Shown: in pieces, positions 54,377-63,548 of the stretch
Layout of the letters: every line of letters begins with the position of its first letter
How positions within the stretch are numbered: the stretch's first letter is position 1
Assembly (NCBI GenBank): GCA_964571235.1
Contig: CAZNAI010000002.1
Location: forward strand, 62,001-126,000
DNA: 64,000 nucleotides
Reading direction: 5' to 3'
Source: JACRAV01 sp964571235
Lineage (GTDB): Bacteria; Zixibacteria; MSB-5A5; GN15; FEB-12
Made by a program: the position numbers and the translations under genes
The notes under the pieces: model-generated
What the model was told of the DNA's origin: nothing
Seen by the model: only the letters and a program-made list of their open reading frames with translations
Databases searched by the model: none

Positions 54377-55417
54377 CTACTTGGCGGCCGAAGTTTCGCG
54401 GCGCTGTTTCAAATCGCCGAAGCTGACCATAACCCTCCGCTTTTCATCCCAGAGCCGAAACCGCAGTGATTTCAAGCTGGAGAAAAGTTTGACCGGCGGG
54501 ATGATCTGAAGTCCCTTTACCTGATGATGACATTTGGGAAGATTGTAGTTGGGAATGCGGGCATTGAGATGATGAACATGATGGTACCCGATATTGCCGG
54601 TGAACCATGCCAGTATCTTGGGGAGTTTGTAAAACGACCCGCCTTCAAGTGAGGCGGTGACAAAATCCCAATTGTCATCGCGCTCCCAATAGACCCCCTC
54701 GAATTGGTGCTGGACATAAAAGAGCCACACACCGGCGGCCAGCCCGAAGAAGAGAGACAGGAACTGGATGATCAGAAACGACTTCCAACCGACAAGCAAG
54801 CAAAGCCCGGTAGCCACTGCTACAATTCCCACGTTGGTGAGCCAGACACTATTCCGCTCGCGCGTGCTTGAGCCCGGACGCACCAGCCGATGACTCATCA
54901 GAACGATAAAGAGCGGACCGAGCAGGAACATGATAAACGGGTGACGATAGAGGCGATACTTGAGGCGCATTCCGCGCGATGATTCCAAGTACTCGTCGAC
55001 GGTCATCATCCAGACATCGCCGAATCCCCGCTTGTCGAGATTGGCAGAGGTGGCATGATGACGGGCGTGACTGGCGCTCCAATAATAGTAGGGGGTGTAG
55101 GTGAGCACACCGGTGAGTCGCCCCCAAAAATCGTTGGCGCGACGAGAACGGAAAAACGACTGGTGACCGCAGTCGTGGAATATGATGAAGGTTCGGATGA
55201 CAAATCCGGAGTTCAGAATCATCACCGGCAACGCCAGCCAAAAGGAAATCTGTAAACACCACCAGGAGAGCGCCCAAAGCAAAGCGTACGGGATCAGCGT
55301 ATTGCATAGTTGCCAGATACTTCTGGCGCGGTCGGACTTTTGATAGGGAGCGAGGTCTTTTTGCAGGGACTGGGGGCGAGGGTTTGAGCTGGCAGTGTGC
55401 GGTGGAACTGAAGACAT
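54377..55417 (-). CDS. Fatty acid desaturase
   Basis: An integral membrane di-iron desaturase of about 346 residues. I choose the ATG giving MSSVPPHTASSNPRPQSLQK, with AGGAGA upstream; 32 further codons upstream lack a ribosome site. The three histidine boxes that bind iron are HDCGHQSFF, HARHH (in SASHARHHATS) and HHVHH (in GYHHVHHLNARIP). Four helices are predicted, including SWWCLQISFWLALPVMIL. The family inserts a double bond in acyl chains, needing O2 and an electron donor. It thus implies at least some exposure to oxygen. The electron donor is not encoded nearby. Confidence 0.94.
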   Translation of the reverse strand: MSSVPPHTASSNPRPQSLQKDLAPYQKSDRARSIWQLCNTLIPYALLWALSWWCLQISFWLALPVMILNSGFVIRTFIIFHDCGHQSFFRSRRANDFWGRLTGVLTYTPYYYWSASHARHHATSANLDKRGFGDVWMMTVDEYLESSRGMRLKYRLYRHPFIMFLLGPLFIVLMSHRLVRPGSSTRERNSVWLTNVGIVAVATGLCLLVGWKSFLIIQFLSLFFGLAAGVWLFYVQHQFEGVYWERDDNWDFVTASLEGGSFYKLPKILAWFTGNIGYHHVHHLNARIPNYNLPKCHHQVKGLQIIPPVKLFSSLKSLRFRLWDEKRRVMVSFGDLKQRRETSAAK

Positions 55418-55461
55418 ATCTCTCCTGGAATAGGTGAGCGATTTACCATTCGTACAGTTAC

Positions 55462-55502
55462 AAAAAAACCGAGGGGAGTCCGAGTAACCGATCTCCCCTC
55501 GG
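55462..55502 (-). terminator. Rho-independent terminator of the RNA-binding protein gene
   Basis: CCGAGGGGAG / CTCCCCTCGG stem with a 14-base loop, followed by TTTTTTT on the minus strand. It lies 33 bases after the stop. Confidence 0.9.
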
Positions 55503-55534
55503 CGTGATTTCAAGAAATTACTTCGTGGTGTGGA

Positions 55535-55903
55535 TCACCAGCCGCCGCGACGACCACCGCCGCCGCCGCTACCACCACGGCCACCGCCGCCGCCACGGCC
55601 ACCGCCGCCGCCGCTACGGCCACCGCCGCCGCCACGATATCCGCCGCCACCGCCGCCTTCAGGCCGCGGACGAGCTTCGTTTACGTTCAAACTTCTGCCA
55701 TTGAAATCCTGACCATTAAGGCCAGTAATTGCCGCACTCGCCTCACTGGCGGTCGACATTTCGACAAACGCGAACCCGCGCGGACGGCCGGTCTCGCGGT
55801 CCATAACAATGTTCACTTCCGATACCTGCCCGAAGGCCTCAAAGGCCTGACGCAGTTGGTCCTCTGACGTGTCAAACGGCAGGTTGCCCACATAGATCTT
55901 CAT
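55535..55903 (-). CDS. Glycine-rich RRM RNA-binding protein
   Basis: 122 residues. The RRM fold spans about 1-80, with RNP2 KIYVGNLPF and RNP1 RGFAFVEM. The last ~40 residues are a low-complexity Gly/Arg tail (GGGRSGGGGGRGGGGGRGGS), like RGG boxes. Bacterial proteins of this kind bind RNA, often as cold-shock or stress chaperones. GGAGA precedes the ATG. The upstream leader of this gene is long and may fold (GGCGG/CCGCC and GCGC hairpins), so post-transcriptional control is possible. It has its own terminator. Confidence 0.95.
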   Translation of the reverse strand: MKIYVGNLPFDTSEDQLRQAFEAFGQVSEVNIVMDRETGRPRGFAFVEMSTASEASAAITGLNGQDFNGRSLNVNEARPRPEGGGGGGYRGGGGGRSGGGGGRGGGGGRGGSGGGGGRRGGW

Positions 55904-56319
55904 ACGATTCTCCGATCTTGTCCACCCGGCACCGCGAAGCTAACTAGCCCCTGATTCCGTGCCAGACGAACTTGTTCTTGCGCACAATTGCGCGGCGGCA
56001 CCAGTTCCGCCTTTAGTGATGTGGGGATAAACCAGCCGTCGATAAAAGCAGTACAGGACACCAATTTTGTGGGAGCAATGTACTTAGTTGGTGATCCAAT
56101 AACAAGATAAAAGATTGCCCCGGTCTACGGCCGACCCATCCAGGTCGAGGTTGATGCAATCATTTGCCAATAAAATACCGACCCAATATTACCACGATTG
56201 GCTCAGCCAAGATGCGCCTGCGGCGCAATCGTCCATACATCAACAACTTACGTATTCTCGTGGGTGCCCTAAGGGCTTGGCACGCTGTTTTCTAAGTACC
56301 CTTCTAAGGAGACTGACAA
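55904..56319. other. 416-base divergent intergenic region
   Basis: It lies between the RRM gene (minus) and a membrane protein gene (plus). It shows several small inverted repeats: GCGCACAATTGCGC, GGCGG/CCGCC about 55990-56013, and TGCGCC-TGC-GGCGCA at 56213-56227. AAGGAG precedes the plus-strand start. No gene or known RNA family is recognised. Confidence 0.6.
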
Positions 56320-56790
56320 ATGCTCGACTCGCTCACAGACATTTTTGCCAAGAGTGCCCAAGTGCATCAGGTAGTCTTTGTGGCGGGGATCATTTTCTTT
56401 GTCATGGCGGCCATGAGGTCACTCAAACATGACGATACCGACGCCGCTTTGCACATAGCGCTGGCGTTCTTCTTCACGGTGGGGCACATCCTTTGTGTAG
56501 TCTACTACCCCAATGACTCGCCAATACCCAATCCGTTTGCGACGCTGGATATCTGGCAATGGATGGTGATGCTGGCCGCGCCTGCGCTGGTAGTGCTGTT
56601 TGTGGTGATGGGCGCAATGCATCTCTGTTTTTACCGGATTCGACAGGGTTGTTACAACCTGTTCTTCGGTGGATCTCTACTATGTTACATCTATTTCATC
56701 GGCGGTGGCTGGCCGATCGATGTAAAGGCGTTTCTGACTCTCACGTGGGGCCTCACCTGGTTTAAGCTTGAACTAGACCCGGCCCTGTAA
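56320..56790 (+). CDS. Small four-helix membrane protein of unknown function
   Basis: 156 residues with helices near 18-33 (VVFVAGIIFFVMAAM), 45-62 (IALAFFFTVGHILCVVYY), 80-100 and 112-128. AAGGAG lies 9 bases before the ATG. I do not recognise a family. It lies 65 bases before the MFS gene and could be co-transcribed. Confidence 0.78.
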   Translation: MLDSLTDIFAKSAQVHQVVFVAGIIFFVMAAMRSLKHDDTDAALHIALAFFFTVGHILCVVYYPNDSPIPNPFATLDIWQWMVMLAAPALVVLFVVMGAMHLCFYRIRQGCYNLFFGGSLLCYIYFIGGGWPIDVKAFLTLTWGLTWFKLELDPAL

Positions 56791-56855
56791 GCGACATACC
56801 TTCTTGGCAATTTCAGTATTGAACTTCTAGTCGGCGGCGATGTACATTCGGGGCA

Positions 56856-58067
56856 ATGTCATCGCGGCAATCCCCACACTCAATTCAATTCGGCAATTCG
56901 CGCAGAACACAAATTCTGGCCGCAGGATTTCTGACCGGAGCCGCGGCGGCGATATATCCCGCCTGCGGAAATATCCTAACCGACCCAAACGGATTTGGAT
57001 TTACAAGCACGCAGTTTGGATCGCTCTTTGTTGTGCAGACCGTTAGTGCGATTGTATCGGCGCTTCTCTCACCTCGGTTGCGCACGAGCATTAGACATTC
57101 GCGGCTGTCACAAACCGGGCTTTTTGCGACCGGCTTGGCGATGATCTTTCTACTCGCAATACAGCTTCTCTCTGCAACTACTTCATCGCCATATTTTCTG
57201 GTACTTGTATCAAGTCTGCTCATGGGTGCGGGAATTGGTCTGGGAATCTCAGTGGCCAACGTGGGTGCGGCCAACGCCTGGAGCGACACACCCCAGCGTG
57301 GACTGACGCTTTTGCACACGATGCTTGGTCTGGGATTGGCGACATCACCACTCTTAGTCAGTGCGGCCATTTCGGCTGGGCATTGGTGGATCGCGCCCGT
57401 GGTTGTCGGTATGGGAGCTGTCCTACTTAGTTGTTTTGTTCGGTCGTCTTACACTCCAACGGCCAATGCTACTTTCGTTGAGTCTCTGCCACTTTCAGCG
57501 GCCGAGAGGCACTTGGTTTTTATGCTGGGGACATTTGCAACACTGTACGGCGTGACTGAAGCGTCTTTCAGCAACTGGTGTGTGATCTACTTGCACGAAG
57601 CGAGTGGTGTTGGGCTAGCGTCCGCCGGTTTGGTGCTCTCGGGATTTTGGTTGGCGGTGATGATCGGCCGGTTGACTTTCTCGGTTGTAACTCAACAGCA
57701 CGGTAGGTTGATGACGATGCTCTCTCCGGTGCTGATGACTGCCGCATTTCTCTTGATCGCGGTATCGAAGAGCGTCACAATTCAAGTTGCCGGATACCTG
57801 ATTGCAGGCTTGGGATGCGCGGCTGTCTACCCCGCGCTACTAGGATTCTCAGCACAATTGCCGATCCGGCATTCGCAGTTTGTGTCGGGCCTGATGGTGG
57901 CGACGGTACTGGCCGGTACCGGACTAGGTACCTATGTGATAGCCTTTCTTAACCGCTGGGCCGGTCTCGGGCTTGAACAACTCTACCTGGCGATTTCACT
58001 TGTTCCCCTTGTACTCATCTTTGGGCTCTGGCGTATTGACACTGCCGTGCGAACTCGTGGCCGTTGA
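56856..58067 (+). CDS. MFS transporter
   Basis: 403 residues with twelve predicted helices in two six-helix halves, e.g. LAAGFLTGAAAAIYPACGNI, LVLVSSLLMGAGIGLGISVA and VATVLAGTGLGTYVIAFLN. The start shown gives MSSRQSPHSIQFGNSRRTQI; no strong ribosome site is seen, so it may be a few codons off. The general fold is the major facilitator type, closest in feel to the FucP/sugar or drug-efflux groups. Substrate is unknown. Confidence 0.88.
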   Translation: MSSRQSPHSIQFGNSRRTQILAAGFLTGAAAAIYPACGNILTDPNGFGFTSTQFGSLFVVQTVSAIVSALLSPRLRTSIRHSRLSQTGLFATGLAMIFLLAIQLLSATTSSPYFLVLVSSLLMGAGIGLGISVANVGAANAWSDTPQRGLTLLHTMLGLGLATSPLLVSAAISAGHWWIAPVVVGMGAVLLSCFVRSSYTPTANATFVESLPLSAAERHLVFMLGTFATLYGVTEASFSNWCVIYLHEASGVGLASAGLVLSGFWLAVMIGRLTFSVVTQQHGRLMTMLSPVLMTAAFLLIAVSKSVTIQVAGYLIAGLGCAAVYPALLGFSAQLPIRHSQFVSGLMVATVLAGTGLGTYVIAFLNRWAGLGLEQLYLAISLVPLVLIFGLWRIDTAVRTRGR

Positions 58068-58273
58068 TGCTCAATAAGTCATTCGACCGTTGCTTGAGAC
58101 AGTCGACCTATCACATTACGAGTTATTCCTTTGCACCAGGTCGATACTTGTTTACCGTGGCCGCACAAAACCGTTGCGTCGTGGACTAAACCGCTCTATT
58201 CTGGCGTGACCGCCGGGAAATTATGTCGTCGCCCGTCTGTCAGTGAACCATCATACCTCGACCGGGAGTGCTC

Positions 58274-59452
58274 ATGAACACGCTTTTGCCCAAAGTTGTT
58301 TTCGAAGGAATTGTCACTGTGCGAGATCGGTTGCTTCAAATGCCCGATCCGCTTCGTTTGGAATCAGGCGACCCAGGATTCGACACTCCCGATCATATCA
58401 AAGAGGCAATGACAAAAGCGCTGAAGGATAACCTCACCCACTACGGCCCCTCGGCCGGTATCAAGCCACTTCGCGAGGCGATTCTCAACAAGGCGCGGAC
58501 CAAAAATAAAATCAGCTACCTGTCCTCACCCGAGCAGACTTATGTCACCGCCGGTGGAATGCATGCACTGTACTGCACGTTTCGCTCAATCCTCAACGAA
58601 GGCGACGAGGTGATGTTTCAGGTTCCGAACTGGACTGCTACCGGACAGATTATTATCGCCGCCGGTGGAACACTGAATAGAGTCAAGCTCCGTCCGGAGC
58701 TTGGGTATCGCTGGGATTTAGATGAATTGGAAAGTAAGATCACGCCCCGCACTAAAGCAATTGCGATCAACACTCCGCAGAATCCGACGGGTGGTGTGAT
58801 GTTCCGTGAGGACCTCAAGCGGATACTTGATATTGCAGTCAAGCACAATCTCTACATAGTGTCGGATGAAGCGTACGAGGATATCATTTACGACACCGAG
58901 CATGTGAGTATTGCGGCGGTGGCGGCCGATTATCCCAAAGCAGTACAGGACAAAATCATCACCGCGTTTACGTTTTCAAAGAGCTACGCCATGTCGGGCT
59001 GGCGACTGGGGTATGCGGTGTGTACGTCGGAGAAGTATTCTGAGAATGTCAAAAAGATGATCCTGTATACGGCCAACGGCATTTCCACGCCGACCCAGTG
59101 GGCGGGAACCGCCGCGCTCAACGGCCCACAGGATTGTATTGCAACAATGCTTGCTGCTTATCGGGAGAGACGCGACATGTTATTTGCGGGGATCAACAAG
59201 ACAGATTTCCTCACCTGCAAAGTTGCGCCCAAAGGTGCGTTTTATGTTTACGCCCAAATCACGCCCAACTGGCGCGGGACAGCCTGGGATCTGTCCAATC
59301 ATTTGATCGATCAGTATTCGCTTGGGGCAATACCGGGCGACATCTTTTATGACGAGACGCCGTCGATCCGATTTGCCTACGCCTGCAAGACCGACCATGT
59401 ACGCAGGGCGATTGAAACGCTGGCAAGAGCCTCGCAACCGGTTCGGGCATAG
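58274..59452 (+). CDS. Pyridoxal-phosphate aminotransferase, class I/II
   Basis: About 392 residues of the fold type I aspartate aminotransferase family. The ATG giving MNTLLPKVVFEGIVTVRDRL is preceded by GGGAG; a GTG two codons earlier is less likely. Key blocks are GDPGFDTPDHIKEAM, HYGPSAGIKPLREAI, NTPQNPTGGVM, YIVSDEAYEDIIYD, and the Schiff-base lysine in FSKSYAMSGWRLGY. A late Arg in SIRFAYAC binds the substrate carboxylate. The substrate amino acid is not evident. Confidence 0.94.
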   Translation: MNTLLPKVVFEGIVTVRDRLLQMPDPLRLESGDPGFDTPDHIKEAMTKALKDNLTHYGPSAGIKPLREAILNKARTKNKISYLSSPEQTYVTAGGMHALYCTFRSILNEGDEVMFQVPNWTATGQIIIAAGGTLNRVKLRPELGYRWDLDELESKITPRTKAIAINTPQNPTGGVMFREDLKRILDIAVKHNLYIVSDEAYEDIIYDTEHVSIAAVAADYPKAVQDKIITAFTFSKSYAMSGWRLGYAVCTSEKYSENVKKMILYTANGISTPTQWAGTAALNGPQDCIATMLAAYRERRDMLFAGINKTDFLTCKVAPKGAFYVYAQITPNWRGTAWDLSNHLIDQYSLGAIPGDIFYDETPSIRFAYACKTDHVRRAIETLARASQPVRA

Positions 59453-59476
59453 TCTTACAACTCAAGCTCAATGAAG

Positions 59477-59520
59477 AATCGGCTCCGGCGATCAGTGCCG
59501 CGGAGCCGATTTCTATTTCT
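59477..59520 (+). terminator. Rho-independent terminator after the aminotransferase gene
   Basis: AATCGGCTCCG / CGGAGCCGATT, an 11-bp stem with a 13-base loop, followed by TCTATTTCT. It lies between convergent genes. The minus-strand side has only a weak T-run. Confidence 0.82.
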
Positions 59521-59534
59521 GTGTCGATGTACGG

Positions 59535-60881
59535 TCATTTCTTCTTGCCAGTTAATTCAGAGCGGCCAACGTGGAGTTTGTCAAAGGCGTCAGATGTGAT
59601 CACATAATACCAATCGGCGAATCTCCGATTGAGCTCAATCGCCCGCTCGTTTGATCTTCTGACCTGGTCGAACCAACGGTCATGTTCCGACTTCAGTTTC
59701 GCCTGTTCTCTTTGCGAGGCAGAGAGAGTTGAATCGGGACGGCCAACCCAACTGGTATCGCTGGGGCGTTTCGGTTCAGGATAGAACTTCGGATCGAAGT
59801 CGCAAGTCAGGAACAGATACCGGCTGGCGGCCGCGCCGGAAGCGGCGGCGTCTTCCTCTCCCTCGCCCGATGAGATCATCAGGCCCGAACCGTGGAGAAC
59901 TTCGCCGAAACGAAGGACATAGGTGATCCCGTCTTTACTCTGAACCTGCAATTCACCTTCGTTGGATAGGAGCTGGCCGTCACGGCTGATATAGAATCCT
60001 TTGCCCTGCAACGAGAGCATATCGGCTTGTGTAATCGAGCCGCCTCGTTCGGCACGCAGAGTCGCCGACAGGCCTTCCGGTTTCTTGCGGACACCTTCGA
60101 TGGTGACTGTGTCAATCGCGCTCAGCAGTGACTGGACAGCGGTGGAATCGACAGAACCGCCGTTCAACGTCCACTTTCCGTCTTTAGAGAGTAAGGTCAG
60201 GTTCTCGCGCTGTTCGACTGAACCCGACCTTTCGTTAATCGAATAATCTCTACGGACGACCTTGTTGATTTGATCTTTTGAGAGTTGCAACAAGTCGCGA
60301 TCAATCCAGTCCTCGAATCGGGCAGAGATTTCGAGCTTTGATTTGACAGCGTAGACGCGGTTCACATTGGGTACCCGCATATACCGGTACTCGGATTTCC
60401 CGGCTACAAATTTGCCGACGATAAAGTCAGCCAGGACTTCGTCGCCCGCACCTCGAATAGTGATGCGCTGACCACGACCAACCGAGCCGGTTGCTTTGTC
60501 ATCGAGTGGGTCAATGAGTCCGCAGTCTGCGAATTCGGCGATGTTGTCAGTTCGAAAATCATCCTTGGTCAGATCAATCACACCAGCGGCGGTTTTGGCC
60601 AGTCTATCTTTGCCGTCAGCGGGGTAATCGTGATGCGAAGGAATTGTCCAGCGGCCGTTCTTGAACTGTACCTTGAACGGCTTGGCGCGGCCGGTTGCCT
60701 CGTCCCAGTCGATCACTTCAAGCGAGGTAGCGGCGTTTGGATCAGTGAAGGCAGGGAAAAACGTCTGCCCCTGATCGTGAAATGCTTCCGGCGTAAACTG
60801 ACGCGGAAGCGAGAGCCAGGCGAGCGCCACGAGGACGACAGCGGCGGCTATGTAATAGAGTGTCTTGCGTGTATCGTGCAT
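59535..60881 (-). CDS. DUF4340 domain protein of a Gld-type ABC system
   Basis: 448 residues with one N-terminal helix (TLYYIAAAVVLVALAWLSLP) and a large extracytoplasmic part. Repeated DUF4340-type units include LEVIDWDEATGRAKPFKVQF, GRWTIPSHHDYPADGKDRLA and KDGKWTLNGGSVDSTAVQSL. DUF4340 proteins usually follow GldA/GldFG-type ABC genes, as here (3 bases downstream). Role is unknown; they may form the extracytoplasmic part of the complex. Confidence 0.91.
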   Translation of the reverse strand: MHDTRKTLYYIAAAVVLVALAWLSLPRQFTPEAFHDQGQTFFPAFTDPNAATSLEVIDWDEATGRAKPFKVQFKNGRWTIPSHHDYPADGKDRLAKTAAGVIDLTKDDFRTDNIAEFADCGLIDPLDDKATGSVGRGQRITIRGAGDEVLADFIVGKFVAGKSEYRYMRVPNVNRVYAVKSKLEISARFEDWIDRDLLQLSKDQINKVVRRDYSINERSGSVEQRENLTLLSKDGKWTLNGGSVDSTAVQSLLSAIDTVTIEGVRKKPEGLSATLRAERGGSITQADMLSLQGKGFYISRDGQLLSNEGELQVQSKDGITYVLRFGEVLHGSGLMISSGEGEEDAAASGAAASRYLFLTCDFDPKFYPEPKRPSDTSWVGRPDSTLSASQREQAKLKSEHDRWFDQVRRSNERAIELNRRFADWYYVITSDAFDKLHVGRSELTGKKK

Positions 60882-60884
60882 CGT

Positions 60885-63548
60885 TTAGCTCCTCAACCGG
60901 CGCGCCGCGGCCGCCCCTTCCCGTTCGCGTTTGCGGCGCTTGACAAAGATCATCACTCCGGCGATAAAGACCGGAATGGGTGGCAGAAGTACCGCCATCG
61001 TTTTGATACGGCTCTCGATAGCGAGTATCGAGGCCTCAGTGGCTTCTTTGCTTCGCGCAATAGCGGCCTGCTTGTCTGATTCAATCGATACTTTGGTTGC
61101 CTCGAATCTACGGTTTTCGACTTCCTGCAGATTCTGGACCATGATCTGCTTGGTTTGGGCGTCCAGATCGGTCCGTGAGCGGACTTCTTCGACTTTATCG
61201 TTCAGCCGTTGCTGGGCGTCCGCGAGCGCAGTAGCGGCTTTTGATTCTGCTTCCTTCTCATCACTGAGGCGTTTCTCGACAAAGCTCCGCGTCTTAGCCT
61301 CGACCGATTCAAGGGTCCGGTGTTTGACCCGCTTCTTGCGCAGATCCAAAAACGACGAATCCCCAACGAGTATGTCCATGCAATTGAGCACAAAGGTAAC
61401 ATTGTCGAAGTTGAAATTCTCAAGGCCGCGCTCGCGGAGTTTGAAAAACTGCTCGGAGACCATATCGATGTCGGCCACGACAATTGCATTGAGCTCGCGT
61501 GACGTTGGCGCAATTGATGAATCAACCGGCGCTGAGCCGTGAACATGGGCGGCAAGAATGTAGGATTCGCCGGTCGGCTGACGGCGCGGATTGCGGTTCA
61601 TGGTCATGCCAAAAAAGCTCTGCTGAATGAGTGAACTCCATCCCAGTAGTCCGCTCACTCGGCCGGTTCTCAGAAGTGGATCGAATTTGAAAGGGCTTCC
61701 GGCCGCCGATTGCAGATATCCCGGATATAAGCAGACAACTTCCTGAAGTCCCGATGTCCCCTTAAAGTCCGGATTGAACGCGTCGGAGCTCTGGTTTCCC
61801 TGCCCGACAAACACAATCTCGGGGGGGAGTTGACCAAGCGCTGGATGCGGATTGTAGGTGTCCCAAACCAGTTGTGTTTGATTGAAATTTACGCCCAGCG
61901 AATTTAACAATCCGGCAATGTCGCCTTTGGGTTTAGGGCGCTGTTGTTGCTGTTGGAACGGATTGGACTGCGCATCAGATGGAAGAGTCGGCGAGAGTCC
62001 GGGGTTGATCATCGGGAGAGGGTCTTCCAAAATCAGTGCGGGATGTCCGGCAAGAACGTATGCACGCAGGTTATCCAACTCTTCCTGTGACAGGGCCGAA
62101 GGCAGTATCGCCAGGAGACCATCGAGCTGGGTGGTGATCGGTTGTTCGGCGGAGACTTCGGTTACTTCGTACTGACTTTTGAGTTCGTCGACGATTGACC
62201 AGGCCGGAGTTGAATTCATCGATTGGAAATCGAATCCACCGAAAACTTTGACCGGAGTCGTCAGGACGCCGATCTTCTTGCGATGGGTGTTGGCAACAAC
62301 GGCGATACTTCGCACCAGTTCGTATTCGACCGGCAAACCGCGATCAAAAAATGGGATTACCTCTTCCCCGGTTCCGCTCGTGAACGCCACACCCAGAAAG
62401 ACCTGCGAAGACTTCAGATTGGAGCTCTCTGTTGACATTATATCGCGGGGAGTAATTCCAAATTTGTCGCGGGCTGTGCGGGCCTCTTCAGTGAATGGCT
62501 CGGTATTGTGTATGAGCACCTGCACCCGCCCTGAGGATATGGATCCGATTTCCTCAAGCGAGCTGAGCAGGTTGTCGCGGGTTTCCACGTATTCGCGGGG
62601 GACATCGGGGCTGACGTACGCTTGAATCAGAACCGGACGGTCGGTTGGAATCGCCGAGATCAGCTTGCGGGTTTCGGACGTGAGCGAGTGGAGTCGTTCG
62701 GCGGTGGAATCGATCCGGAAATTTGTCCTGTGTACAATGACATTCACACAAGCGACGGCCACGACTACCGCGACCGCACGAATGGCCATATGCACCCAGT
62801 ATCGCCGGCCATCGGAAGTCGCCGGCCAGTGACGCCGACCTACCAGCAACACATTTAGGTAAATCATTACCGCAGTCATGGAAATGAAATACAAAAGGCC
62901 AGTGAGGCTGATTATCCCCTTGGAGAAAAGTCCGAAGTAATCGAACACACCGAGCGGCGACAAGAGCCGCTGAATGCTCTGGCTCCAGACAAATGCGCCC
63001 GGTTGCACAAAAACAAACAGAGAGCAAAACAGTGCGCCCAGAATAAACCCGACGGTGGCGTTGGCGGTCAACAGCGATGCAAGCATCCCAATCGCCAGAA
63101 GTCCCGCACCGAGCATCCAAAATCCGACATAGTTCCCGAACATCAGCCCCAGATCGGGTGATCCGAGCCAGAATAGCACGACTATGTGGCTGAGTGACAA
63201 GGCCAATGAGACCGAGTAGATTCCCAACACCGCCGAGTACTTGCCAAGCACGATCTCAAGATCAGTGGCCGGGAGAGTAAACAGGAGCTCATCGGTGCCG
63301 CGCTTGCGTTCGTCGGCCCAGATATTCATAGTCAGTGCCGGGACAAAAAAGAGCAAGAGAAAGGGAAAGATCGAATTGAGTTGATCGAGATTGGCCAAAT
63401 TATTAGCAAAGAACTTTTCCTGCCAGAATGCGGCCGCGGCCGAGAGAAATATAAAGAGAGTGATAAAGACGTAGCCGGTCGGCGAACTGAAATACGCCCG
63501 CAGGTCGCGTTTGAAAATTGCGCTTACAACTTTCCAGTTGATCTTCAT
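60885..63548 (-). CDS. GldF-GldG fusion: ABC permease with extracytoplasmic GldG domain
   Basis: 887 residues. The N-terminal ~240 residues are an ABC-2 permease, with SPTGYVFITLFIFLSAAAAF, then WADERKRGTDELLFTLPATD and further helices (LYFISMTAVMIYLNVLLVG). A helix near 250-270 begins the GldG part: NFRIDSTAERLHSLTSETRK, VLIQAYVSPDVPREYVETRD and the DUF/GATase-like region LAILPSALSQEELDNLRAYV. Near the C-terminus lies a long charged coiled coil (about 745-850), then a last helix (VLLPPIPVFIAGVMIFVK). Separate gldF and gldG genes are usual in Bacteroidota; the fused form is seen in other phyla. The start overlaps the ATPase stop by 4 bases. Confidence 0.91.
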   Translation of the reverse strand: MKINWKVVSAIFKRDLRAYFSSPTGYVFITLFIFLSAAAAFWQEKFFANNLANLDQLNSIFPFLLLFFVPALTMNIWADERKRGTDELLFTLPATDLEIVLGKYSAVLGIYSVSLALSLSHIVVLFWLGSPDLGLMFGNYVGFWMLGAGLLAIGMLASLLTANATVGFILGALFCSLFVFVQPGAFVWSQSIQRLLSPLGVFDYFGLFSKGIISLTGLLYFISMTAVMIYLNVLLVGRRHWPATSDGRRYWVHMAIRAVAVVVAVACVNVIVHRTNFRIDSTAERLHSLTSETRKLISAIPTDRPVLIQAYVSPDVPREYVETRDNLLSSLEEIGSISSGRVQVLIHNTEPFTEEARTARDKFGITPRDIMSTESSNLKSSQVFLGVAFTSGTGEEVIPFFDRGLPVEYELVRSIAVVANTHRKKIGVLTTPVKVFGGFDFQSMNSTPAWSIVDELKSQYEVTEVSAEQPITTQLDGLLAILPSALSQEELDNLRAYVLAGHPALILEDPLPMINPGLSPTLPSDAQSNPFQQQQQRPKPKGDIAGLLNSLGVNFNQTQLVWDTYNPHPALGQLPPEIVFVGQGNQSSDAFNPDFKGTSGLQEVVCLYPGYLQSAAGSPFKFDPLLRTGRVSGLLGWSSLIQQSFFGMTMNRNPRRQPTGESYILAAHVHGSAPVDSSIAPTSRELNAIVVADIDMVSEQFFKLRERGLENFNFDNVTFVLNCMDILVGDSSFLDLRKKRVKHRTLESVEAKTRSFVEKRLSDEKEAESKAATALADAQQRLNDKVEEVRSRTDLDAQTKQIMVQNLQEVENRRFEATKVSIESDKQAAIARSKEATEASILAIESRIKTMAVLLPPIPVFIAGVMIFVKRRKREREGAAAARRLRS

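Noticed and set aside
55540..55660. CCG/CCA-type tandem repeat
   Set aside because: It is the codons of the Gly/Arg tail of the RRM protein, not a separate repeat element; the proline-rich frame on the other strand is a shadow.
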